NCBI GenBank assembly: GCA_026184295.1
Contig: JAHCJK010000038.1
Span: 1-37,482, forward strand
Direction of reading: 5' to 3'
DNA length: 37,482 nt
DNA from: Planctomycetota bacterium
GTDB lineage: Bacteria; Planctomycetota; SZUA-567; H5-PLA8
How positions within the stretch are numbered: the stretch's first letter is position 1; each line of letters starts with the position of its first letter. The notes beneath the pieces were generated by a model that saw only the letters and a program-made list of their open reading frames with translations, was not told the origin of the DNA and did not search any database. The position numbers were made by a program, and so were the translations under genes. This document shows, piece after piece, positions 23,901-30,996 of this stretch.

Positions 23901-25445
23901 TCAGTGCGCGGGCGCGGAAGGAACCGGCGGAGCCGGCGTGCGCGGCGCGTGCGGATCGCCGGCGCCGCTGGTCATGCGCACCACGGCCAGCGTGATCAGC
24001 ACCGTCACGATCACGAGAATGATCGCCGCGATCACCTGCGCCAGGAAGCCCGCCTGCACGCGCCGCGGCGGTTCATGCGCGGCGGATTTCAGGTCGTTCG
24101 GCGTCACCGCGGGCGCGCGCATGCCGGTGTGCGTGTCCGGACCGGCGGCCTGCTTCGGCAGGTTCTGCGTGCTCTCCGCGGGTTTCTGATCCGCGGGCAT
24201 GGCGGAACTGGACGGCGGGCGCGGCAGGATCGTCGTCACCGACGCGCCCACGGCCTGCGGCGGCACGTGCGGAACGACGGCCGTGACGCCGGGCACTCTC
24301 GCGCGGCTTTCGCCCAGGTTGAAAGTGCGCGTGTCGCGCTCGCTCTGCCCCATCACGATGCTCGCGGGCGAAAGGCTGGTGCCCGTCACCGGCTTGCCCT
24401 CCAGCAGCGCCTCGATCTCGGCCTCCAGCGTGGTGCAGTCGGCGGGGCGGCGTTCGGGCGCGACGGCCATCATGGAAAGGATCAGCCGGCGCAGGCCCGA
24501 GTGGATATCCGCGACGACTTCCTTGGGATCGGGCGTGGGCGTCTGGTTCTTCTGCCGCAGCACTTCGGGGACGTTTTTTCCCGGAAACGGAAAACGCCCC
24601 GTCGCCATGTGGAAGATCGTCGCGCCCAGCGAATAGATGTCGGAGCGCGCGTCGAGGTTCGGGTCGCCGCGGACCTGTTCGGGCGACATGTACTGCGGGG
24701 TGCCCACGATCATGCCCGTCTGCGTCGGGCGCTGGTCGCCGCCGTCGGCGCCTTCGATCAGCTTGGCCAGTCCCAGGTCGAGCACCTTCGCGGTGCCGTC
24801 GTTGCCGATGAAGAGGTTGTCCGGCTTCAGGTCGCGGTGGATCATCCCGCGGCTGTGCGCGTACTGGAGCCCGCGGACGATCTGCAGCGCGATGGAGAGC
24901 GTCGTGCGCGGGCCCAGCCGCCCGCTCTGCCGCACGATCGCCCCGACGCTCGCGCCTTCCAAAAACGGCATCACGAAGAACGGCTGTCCGCTTTCCTCGC
25001 CCGCGTCGAAGGCCTGAAGGACGTTCGAATGGTTGATGCTCGCCATCAGCCGCGCTTCGCGCTGGAAGCGCTGCACGAGCCGTTCGTCGCCGACGACCGA
25101 GTACGGCAGGAGTTTGATCGCGACGGTGTTGCCGAGGTCCACGTGGACGGCCTTCCAGACCGCGCCCATCCCGCCTTCGCCGATCTTGGCGACCAGGCGG
25201 TAGCGCCCGACGACGCGCTGGCCTTCCCACGACTTGGTCTGTTCGCCCAGGATTTCTTCCAGGCCTTCCTTCGAGAGCTTGCCGGATTCGACGAGGATCG
25301 TGCCGAGCGGGCGGTATTCGCCCTTCTGCGCGAGTTCCTTCTGGGTCTGGAGGGCGGCCTCAAGGTCCAGCGGCGTGATGCGGCCCTTGCGGAGCGCCAG
25401 GGAGCCCAGGCGTTGGTCGCGTTCCTTCAGCGCTTCGTGAGCCAT
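23901..25445 (-). CDS. Ser/Thr protein kinase with N-terminal MshEN-like motifs and C-terminal membrane anchor
   Basis: The 514-residue protein begins with two 24-residue motifs of MshEN/T2SSE-N type. Motif I is 12-35 (RLG at 12-14, G21, I23, L28, L32, Q35). Motif II is 46-69 (LG 47-48, LV 51-52, G55, L57, L62, L66, Q69). The kinase domain follows: G-loop IGEGGMGAVWKA (88-99), K111, HRDLKPDN (203-210) with D205, DLG (223-225) replacing DFG, GTPQYMSPEQ, DIYSLGATIF. A ~130-residue Pro/Ala/Thr-rich linker leads to one membrane segment near 462-490 and a short extracytoplasmic Pro-rich tail. The kinase is thus cytoplasmic and membrane-tethered. The MshEN fold binds c-di-GMP in known ATPases; binding here is inference. 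A 23-bp inverted repeat lies upstream. Confidence 0.9.
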   Translation of the reverse strand: MAHEALKERDQRLGSLALRKGRITPLDLEAALQTQKELAQKGEYRPLGTILVESGKLSKEGLEEILGEQTKSWEGQRVVGRYRLVAKIGEGGMGAVWKAVHVDLGNTVAIKLLPYSVVGDERLVQRFQREARLMASINHSNVLQAFDAGEESGQPFFVMPFLEGASVGAIVRQSGRLGPRTTLSIALQIVRGLQYAHSRGMIHRDLKPDNLFIGNDGTAKVLDLGLAKLIEGADGGDQRPTQTGMIVGTPQYMSPEQVRGDPNLDARSDIYSLGATIFHMATGRFPFPGKNVPEVLRQKNQTPTPDPKEVVADIHSGLRRLILSMMAVAPERRPADCTTLEAEIEALLEGKPVTGTSLSPASIVMGQSERDTRTFNLGESRARVPGVTAVVPHVPPQAVGASVTTILPRPPSSSAMPADQKPAESTQNLPKQAAGPDTHTGMRAPAVTPNDLKSAAHEPPRRVQAGFLAQVIAAIILVIVTVLITLAVVRMTSGAGDPHAPRTPAPPVPSAPAH

Positions 25446-25472
25446 TCCCGTTCCGCCGAGGCGGTTCTCGCG

Positions 25473-25495
25473 TTCATACGATGCGTGCGTATGAA
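25473..25495. promoter_or_regulatory. 8+8 bp inverted repeat upstream of kinase gene
   Basis: TTCATACG (25473-25480) and CGTATGAA (25488-25495) are perfect inverted copies separated by 7 nt, 28 nt upstream of the kinase start. Next to it (25503-25516) CCGCC/GGCGG with a 4-nt loop could end the upstream leftward transcript. Candidate operator or leader hairpin. Confidence 0.4.
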
Positions 25496-25584
25496 AGAGT
25501 GTACCGCCAAAGGGCGGAACTTCGCAACGGCGGGCGCGAGAATTGCCCGGACGACGGCTTAGGGGAAGGGATCGGCCCGCGCGT

Positions 25585-27738
25585 TCAGCCCGAACGGATC
25601 ACGTAGCTGAAGTGCTGGCTCATGAAGGCGCTGGCCACGCCCCAGAAGAGCGCCGCGGCGGCTTCGCCCGCGACCATCCCCACGAAGAAGTAGCGCCACT
25701 GCCCGTACGCGCGCATCCCGCCGAACTTCGCGATCAGCCACTTGGCCAGCCATCCGATAAAGAAGGACGCCCACAGGCAGTCGTGCGGAAACGAGGACAT
25801 CCACATCACGTACCCCGCCGGGTGCGGGAACCAGAAGACGTAGCGCCGCACCAGCGACATGAGCAGCATCGCCAGCGAGCCGATGCCCATCCAACCGATG
25901 TGCCACCAGTCGCGCCGCGCGACCTCGGGGCGCTCGGACTCGGCCGGTTCGCGTCCTTCCGCGCGCGCGGCTTCCTCTTTTTTCTCCCAGTTCTGGATGC
26001 TGGCCGATTGCTGCGCGATGCCGGGGATTTCGCCGCGGGTCCAGTTGTTCGAACTGTCGGCCATGTAGAAGCCCATCATCTTCGCGCCGCCGTTCGTGTA
26101 GGTGGTGCCCAGAAAGGTGAAGAAGCCGAGGCCCATCGTCAGGCAGAGCGCCAGCGCCATGCCGGCCAGCGCCGAAGACTGCCGCAGGCGCGTCTGCGCG
26201 GCGACCTGGAATCCGTTCAGGATGTTGGCCATCGGGACGATGCGGAACCAGTCGTTGGCGAAGACCCGGTCCACGGCGCGCGCCATCACGTAATTCCCGC
26301 TGCCCATCACCGCGGGCGTCGCGCCCAGCGAGAGCATCTGGCTCGGGAAATCGTAGAGCTGCGTCGCGACCAGGCCCGCTTCCACCACCAGGCGCGAAAG
26401 CCCCGCCGCCACCAGCACCATCAGCGCCACCAGCAGCACGCCCCACCCGAAGCCGATGCCCGCCCACGCCATCCAGCCCGTCACGCCCAGCGCGCACGCG
26501 CCGAAGATGCTCCACAGGGCCCGCGCCGGCAGCGCGCGGTCGCCCGGCGGTTCGTCGGATCGGCCCATCGCCGCGCGCAGCGATTGCCCCAGTTCCGCGC
26601 GCGCCATCCACAGCGCGTACACGGCCAGCATCAGCAGCGCGCCGGTCCCCTGCCCCTGCACCGCGCGGTCGCTCAGCGCCGCGCCCGCCGCGACCCCGAC
26701 GATCATCAGGAAGAGTTTGCGCAGCACGTAGAAGAACCAGACGCTGAAGGCCACGTCGAGCGAGAGCAGAAACGTGAGCCCGATCACCGCGGGATAGACG
26801 TGGAAGTGCAGCGCGCCCATCTCGCGGTAAGGCGATTCGGTGAAGAGCCGCCAGTTCAGGTTCCAGTTGAGCATCGGGAGCGGCGGGATGCGGCGTTCGA
26901 GCACCGCGAGCCCGTTCCAGAGATGCAGCGCGAAGACCGCCGCCAGCCCCACCCAGAACATGCGCCGCGCCGCCGCGGCTCCGTCCGACGATTCGGCCGG
27001 CGCGTCCCCCTTGGCCGGGAAGAGCTTGAGAATCGCGACGGGGACTTCCGCGACGGGAAACGGCAGGCGCTCGAGGTTCGACCAGCGCCTGAAGAGGAGC
27101 AGCGACATGCTCAGCCAGGCCCCGAACATCAGCATCAGCACCACGTACCAGCGCGCGAACGGGCCGGCCCACGCCGCGTACGGGATCGAACGCCCCGGCG
27201 GGAGCCCGTTGTAGAGCCATTCGACCGGGCGCGGGCCGTTGTCGAGCGCCGCGGACGGATCGCGGAGGAAGAAGCCTTCGGTGAGGTACGGGTGCAGCGA
27301 CTTCGCCCAGCCGTTGGTCTCGGTGGCGTAGAAGTACGGCGCGGTCACCTGCGTCGTCCAGAAACTCCAGAAGCCCGTGCCGGGCAGCGCGTACGTCACC
27401 AGCGCCATGCAGAAGACCAGCACCAGGTCGTTGCGCGTAAAGCCGAGCGTCGTGTTCAGCGCGCGCTGGAGCCCGCGCATGGCCAGCACGAGCCCGAAGA
27501 GAATCGCGATGGGCAGCACCGGCAGCGCGTTCGAGGAAAACCAGGTGGACTGGAGGACGAAATCGCCGAGCGGTTCGAGCACGGTGATGCCCGCGACGGT
27601 GAGCAGGCCCAGCACCCAGCCGCGCCAGGAGACTTCGTCGCCGGAGTCGTCGAGCAGTTCCTGCAGCGCGTCGGGCATCTCGCCGGAGAGCGTCCGGCCC
27701 TGGCGGTAAGAGGGGACGTCCCGCGCGGCTTCGCTCAT
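25585..27738 (-). CDS. Polytopic membrane protein, DUF6785/DUF6784-like
   Basis: From ATG 27738 (AGGGA about 5 nt before it) the product is 717 residues. An upstream ATG at 27795 would add 19 Arg/Thr-rich residues without a Shine-Dalgarno sequence. About a dozen or more hydrophobic segments span the length (for example WRGWVLGLLTVAGITVLEPLG, PVLPIAILFGLVLAM, WYVVLMLMFGAWLSMSLLLF). A soluble insert around 600-625 is rich in Glu and Arg. ERLPFPVAEVPVAILKLF and the FWTTQVTAPYFYATE segment match what I recall of DUF6785-type proteins from planctomycete and armatimonad genomes, distantly like oligopeptide-transporter (OPT) proteins. Transport is likely; substrate unknown. It is upstream of the kinase on the same strand. 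Confidence 0.75.
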   Translation of the reverse strand: MSEAARDVPSYRQGRTLSGEMPDALQELLDDSGDEVSWRGWVLGLLTVAGITVLEPLGDFVLQSTWFSSNALPVLPIAILFGLVLAMRGLQRALNTTLGFTRNDLVLVFCMALVTYALPGTGFWSFWTTQVTAPYFYATETNGWAKSLHPYLTEGFFLRDPSAALDNGPRPVEWLYNGLPPGRSIPYAAWAGPFARWYVVLMLMFGAWLSMSLLLFRRWSNLERLPFPVAEVPVAILKLFPAKGDAPAESSDGAAAARRMFWVGLAAVFALHLWNGLAVLERRIPPLPMLNWNLNWRLFTESPYREMGALHFHVYPAVIGLTFLLSLDVAFSVWFFYVLRKLFLMIVGVAAGAALSDRAVQGQGTGALLMLAVYALWMARAELGQSLRAAMGRSDEPPGDRALPARALWSIFGACALGVTGWMAWAGIGFGWGVLLVALMVLVAAGLSRLVVEAGLVATQLYDFPSQMLSLGATPAVMGSGNYVMARAVDRVFANDWFRIVPMANILNGFQVAAQTRLRQSSALAGMALALCLTMGLGFFTFLGTTYTNGGAKMMGFYMADSSNNWTRGEIPGIAQQSASIQNWEKKEEAARAEGREPAESERPEVARRDWWHIGWMGIGSLAMLLMSLVRRYVFWFPHPAGYVMWMSSFPHDCLWASFFIGWLAKWLIAKFGGMRAYGQWRYFFVGMVAGEAAAALFWGVASAFMSQHFSYVIRSG

Positions 27739-27838
27739 AGGGTCCCTGGAGAGTCTGCGTCCGGCCGTGGGGGCCGTCCGCGTTCTGGTGGTCATGGCAG
27801 CCGTTCACCGCGGAAGCAACGCGCCGGAAAAGTGATCG

Positions 27839-27952
27839 GATAACTTGGCCCGCGTATTCGCCGGACCGCAGTTCTGTTCGTATACACCAATCGCGGCGCG
27901 AGCCGCGCGAATAAGCGCGCGCACGCCGCGCCGCGCCAAGTTATCAGATAAC
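27839..27952. promoter_or_regulatory. Repeated GATAAC/GTTATC sites upstream of DUF6785-like gene
   Basis: GATAACTTGGC (27839-27849) is perfectly inverted at 27935-27945. The right copy overlaps a second palindrome, GTTATC-A-GATAAC (27940-27952). A further CGGTTATC lies at 28029-28036, matching GATAACCG at 27947. The ~250-base gap between the ceramidase-like stop and the membrane protein start holds no gene that I can support. Confidence 0.4.
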
Positions 27953-28046
27953 CGCGATCAACTCGTCGCGCGCGCACGCGTTAGCGCGGAACGCGGATTT
28001 CGCTCGAGACTTTGGCCAAAAATTTTTCGGTTATCGCGAAGACCGG

Positions 28047-29369
28047 CTACCGTGCCTGCCCCGGTGCATTGCTCGGCACCGGCCCGGCGCCCTGCCCCGG
28101 CAGGCGCAGCGGCGGGCCGCGGCGTTCCATGGCGGCCTTCAGGGCTTCGGCGCCGTCAAGGGCTTCGTCGATGAGCTTGCGGCCGGCGGAAGGCGCGAGC
28201 GACGACGTCAGCACTTCGTAACCGCCCCATTCGTACGCATTGCGGTGCGGGATGTAGCCCAGGTTGTCGGTGGCCATGAACATCACGAACGTCTTCGGGA
28301 AGGGGCTCTCCCATTTCAGGCGCGCGCCCAGTTCCGCGGTGGTCTCGCCCGGGACGCCGACGAAGAGCAGCGGCCCGATCCCCAGCAGGCTGACGCGCGT
28401 GCGGAAACCCTGCGGGTGCTGTTCGGCCGGGGCCTGCTTGCGCTGGAAGTCGAAGTTGCGCGGCATCGCGGCGTGCTGCGCGCCCGTCAGTGCCGGCAGG
28501 ACGACCTCGCGGTGTTCCGCGCCGACGGTGGTGACGTCCAGGTCCACGGCGTCCCAGCGGTGGTAGAGCACCTTCTCGGCCAGCGCCAGGCCCATGCGTT
28601 CGCAGCGCGCGATGCCGGCTTCGGCGCCGAGCGGGTGGTTGTCGCCGCAGCTTCCGGTGACGAAGACGGCCGTGCCGCCGAGGTTCCGTTCGATCTCGCG
28701 CTTGAGCACGCCCGGGTAATCGGCGCTGACCAGCGAGGACGAATCGCCGATGGTAAGCGGGTGCGCGGTGTAATTCGCCAGCACCGAGACGAAGTTCTTG
28801 GTCTTCACGCTGCGGAAGAAGACGAAGCCCAGTTCTTCCTCGGTGTAGCCGTCGGCCAGCGGGAGCAGGTTCTTCTGCTTCGGCTGGTAGAAGTATTCGC
28901 CGCCGGGAAAGAAGACGCGCCGGTTCAGGTTCTCGCGGATGCGCGCGGTGTTGTAGTGCGCGGTCGCTTCCTCGGCGCCGGCCTTGGCCCTGTGCGCGGC
29001 CTCGACGCAGCCGTTCACCACGCGCGAACGGTAGGCTTCGCACTGCGCGCGCGCTTCCGCGGATTCGTTCTCGCGGGCCTTGCGCACGCGCGGGGTCGAA
29101 TGCGAATGGCTGGCGGTGGTGAAGACGGCGCGCGCCGGCAGGCCCGTGGCCTTGGCCACGCCGGCCTGAATATCGGCGACGAACTCGGCATCGACGCTGA
29201 TCGTGTCCATCGCGATCAGCACCGCGCCCTCGCCGCCGCTTTCGACGTACAGCGCGGTGGCGAAGAGGTCGTCGAGGACGCCCGTCGCGATCAGGTCCGG
29301 CCGGTACCCGGCCAGGTTGATCGGCAGGTCCGGCGTGATGCAGGCTTTCGCGGCTCCGCACAGCAGCAT
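28047..29369 (-). CDS. Neutral/alkaline ceramidase N-terminal-domain-like protein
   Basis: The 440-residue protein matches the neutral ceramidase N-terminal catalytic domain: CGAAKACITPDLPINLAGY at the start, AMDTISVDAEFV, the metal-site HSHSTPRV segment, ANYTAHPLTIGDSSSLVSADYPG and VTGSCGDNHP. GVPGETTAELG and ATDNLGYIPHRNAYEWGGYE near the end are also typical. The C-terminal immunoglobulin-like domain of full ceramidases is absent, as in many PVC paralogues, and there is no signal peptide. Substrate need not be ceramide; amide-linked compounds are possible. GGAGG lies 7 nt before the ATG. It is divergent from trpA. Confidence 0.85.
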   Translation of the reverse strand: MLLCGAAKACITPDLPINLAGYRPDLIATGVLDDLFATALYVESGGEGAVLIAMDTISVDAEFVADIQAGVAKATGLPARAVFTTASHSHSTPRVRKARENESAEARAQCEAYRSRVVNGCVEAAHRAKAGAEEATAHYNTARIRENLNRRVFFPGGEYFYQPKQKNLLPLADGYTEEELGFVFFRSVKTKNFVSVLANYTAHPLTIGDSSSLVSADYPGVLKREIERNLGGTAVFVTGSCGDNHPLGAEAGIARCERMGLALAEKVLYHRWDAVDLDVTTVGAEHREVVLPALTGAQHAAMPRNFDFQRKQAPAEQHPQGFRTRVSLLGIGPLLFVGVPGETTAELGARLKWESPFPKTFVMFMATDNLGYIPHRNAYEWGGYEVLTSSLAPSAGRKLIDEALDGAEALKAAMERRGPPLRLPGQGAGPVPSNAPGQAR

Positions 29370-29457
29370 GGGCGTTCCTCCACGGTCGGTTCGCGCGTCG
29401 TCTTCAGCGCGGGATCATGCTACCGCGGCGCGCGGGCAAGGGAACTGGCGCGCCCCG

Positions 29458-29472
29458 CTCCTTCTTAAGGAG
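29458..29472. promoter_or_regulatory. Small hairpin upstream of trpA
   Basis: CTCCTT (29458-29463), loop CTT, AAGGAG (29467-29472) is a perfect 6-bp inverted repeat in the ceramidase/trpA gap, 122 nt before the trpA start. The AAGGAGG has no start codon at usable distance, so it is not a ribosome site for a recognised gene. Function unknown. Confidence 0.3.
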
Positions 29473-29594
29473 GATCGGACTCGTTTCCAAAAAGGCAAGG
29501 AAGTCGGGGCGCCGGGCCGGGCGGGCTTCCTTTGGTTGCCGGGCGGGCGTTTCCGCGTAAGGTCAGCAGGTCCAACCCGGGAGCCGACCGAATC

Positions 29595-30410
29595 GTGAGC
29601 CACGCCAGCCGTATCCGCGAAACCTTCGCGGGCCGAACCCAGCCGGCCTTTATCCCCTTCTTTACCGCCGGCGACCCGGACCTGGCCACCACCGCGGAAC
29701 TGATCCGCGAGGCTGCCGCGCGCGGCGCGGACCTGATCGAGATCGGCGTGCCCTTCAGCGATCCGATCGCGGACGGGCCGGTGATCCAGGCGAGCTACTA
29801 CCGCGCGCTCGAGAAGGGCTTCAAGGTCGATCAGGCCTTCGAACTCGCGCGGATGCTGCGTAAAGAAGGCATGAACAAGCCGCTCGTCTGCATGGTCAGC
29901 GAGACGCTCGTCTTCAAGCGTGGGCTCGAGGCGTTCTTCAAGACGGCGAAGGAGAGCGGCTACGACGGGATGATCGTCCCCGACCTGCCCGCGGGCTACG
30001 AAGGCGACGCCGCCGCCGTGGCCGCGAAGCTGGAACTCGACCTGATCTTCCTCTGCGCCCCCACCACCCCGCCCGAACGCCGCGACCTGATCGCCGCGCG
30101 CAGCAGCGGGTTCATCTACTACATCTCCGTCGCGGGCATCACCGGCACGCGCCGGGCGCTGCCGCCCGACCTGGAAGCGAACGTGAAGGACCTGAAGGCG
30201 CGCACGAAGACGCCCGTCTGCGTCGGCTTCGGGATCAGCACGCCCGAACAGTCCGCCGCCGTCGGCAAGCTCGCCGATGGCGTGATCGTCGGCAGCGCGC
30301 TGGTGAAGAAGATCGCCGAGCTGACCCAGAGCGGCTTCGCCGGCGAAGCCCTCCGCACCGGCGTCGGCGACATGGTGGAAGCGCTGGCCAAGGGCGCGCA
30401 CGGGGCGTAA
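29595..30410 (+). CDS. trpA: Tryptophan synthase alpha chain
   Basis: The 271-residue product from GTG 29595 is a complete TrpA, which cleaves indole-3-glycerol phosphate to indole and glyceraldehyde 3-phosphate and passes indole to TrpB. Catalytic residues fall at the canonical numbers E49 (IEIGVPFSDP) and D60 (IADGP) with this start, which supports it over an upstream GTG at 29532. FIPFFTAGDPD, the YISVAGITG(T) loop (Val replaces the common SxxGVTG form), VGFGIS and DGVIVGSALV are typical. GGGAG lies 11 nt upstream, slightly far. No trpB, trpF or other trp gene adjoins it, so it stands alone here. Confidence 0.95.
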   Translation: MSHASRIRETFAGRTQPAFIPFFTAGDPDLATTAELIREAAARGADLIEIGVPFSDPIADGPVIQASYYRALEKGFKVDQAFELARMLRKEGMNKPLVCMVSETLVFKRGLEAFFKTAKESGYDGMIVPDLPAGYEGDAAAVAAKLELDLIFLCAPTTPPERRDLIAARSSGFIYYISVAGITGTRRALPPDLEANVKDLKARTKTPVCVGFGISTPEQSAAVGKLADGVIVGSALVKKIAELTQSGFAGEALRTGVGDMVEALAKGAHGA

Positions 30411-30418
30411 CGGCCTTT

Positions 30419-30516
30419 CTCACCACAGAGCGCACAGAGTTCACAGAGAAAAACACGCTTCAGTCTTGTGGCCTTCGTTGGCCGTTCTCTGTGATCTCTG
30501 TGAGCTCCGTGGTGAA
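30419..30516. repeat. Imperfect inverted repeat with CACAGAG units (MITE/REP-like)
   Basis: Arms 30419-30450 and 30485-30516 are inverted copies matching at 28 of 32 positions, each with three CACAGAG-type units starting CACCAC(A/G)GAG; the spacer is 34 nt. CACAGAG palindromes of this kind occur between genes in many unrelated bacterial genomes. It fills the gap between trpA and a convergent gene and could end both transcripts. Confidence 0.8.
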
Positions 30517-30523
30517 TGGAGGT

Positions 30524-30988
30524 TTACGCGCCCTTCTTTTCCAGCGGGACGCCCACGAACGCCGCGAGCTTTCCGCCTTCGGTTTCGGCTGCCGCCGCTT
30601 CCCCGCGCGAGAGAAACGCGCGCGCGCCATCTTTGAAGACGAGTTCGGCGTCGCGGCGGCCGCCGGGGGCGCGCACGAGTTCGATGCGTTCGAGCGCCGA
30701 GAAGTCCCAGCCCACCGTCCGGCGGAAGGGGCGCTTGAGGAAGAGCGTCTTCGAGGCGCGGTCGAAGATGTAGCGGTCGTTGCGCAGGAGGAACTCCGCG
30801 CCCACCGCGCCCACGGCCAGCCCCACCAGCAGCGGCTGAACGAACGCGAGCAGCCCGTTGAGCATCCGGTAGAGCGTCACGCCGAGCACCGTCACGCTGA
30901 GCGCCAGCAGCAGCAGACCCAGCGCTTCCTGATGGCGCGGCGCGGCGACGATCCAGACGTCCGGTGTTTTTTCGCGGTAGAGGGCCAC
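30524..30988 (-). CDS. Small membrane protein with C-terminal PH-like domain
   Basis: The 154-residue protein starts at GTG 30988, 8 nt after the TPR gene stop, so it is probably translationally coupled. Two hydrophobic segments (about 22-43 and 46-68) form a hairpin. The remainder has alternating strands (RYIFDRASKTLFLKRPF, VGWDFSALERIELV, DAELVFKDGARAFLSRG) resembling bacterial PH/YdbS-type domains. No catalytic residues are evident. Function unknown; it probably works with the TPR lipoprotein encoded just upstream. Confidence 0.7.
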   Translation of the reverse strand: MALYREKTPDVWIVAAPRHQEALGLLLLALSVTVLGVTLYRMLNGLLAFVQPLLVGLAVGAVGAEFLLRNDRYIFDRASKTLFLKRPFRRTVGWDFSALERIELVRAPGGRRDAELVFKDGARAFLSRGEAAAAETEGGKLAAFVGVPLEKKGA

Positions 30989-30996
30989 GCGCGGCG

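Noticed and set aside
27796..28046. Possible tRNA or small RNA in the AT/GC-mixed gap
   Set aside because: No TTCGA-type T-loop or cloverleaf could be built; the structure seen is explained by GATAAC inverted sites.
29370..29594. Possible trp-type attenuator or leader peptide before trpA
   Set aside because: No short frame with Trp codons and no terminator/antiterminator pair could be found, only a small 6-bp hairpin.
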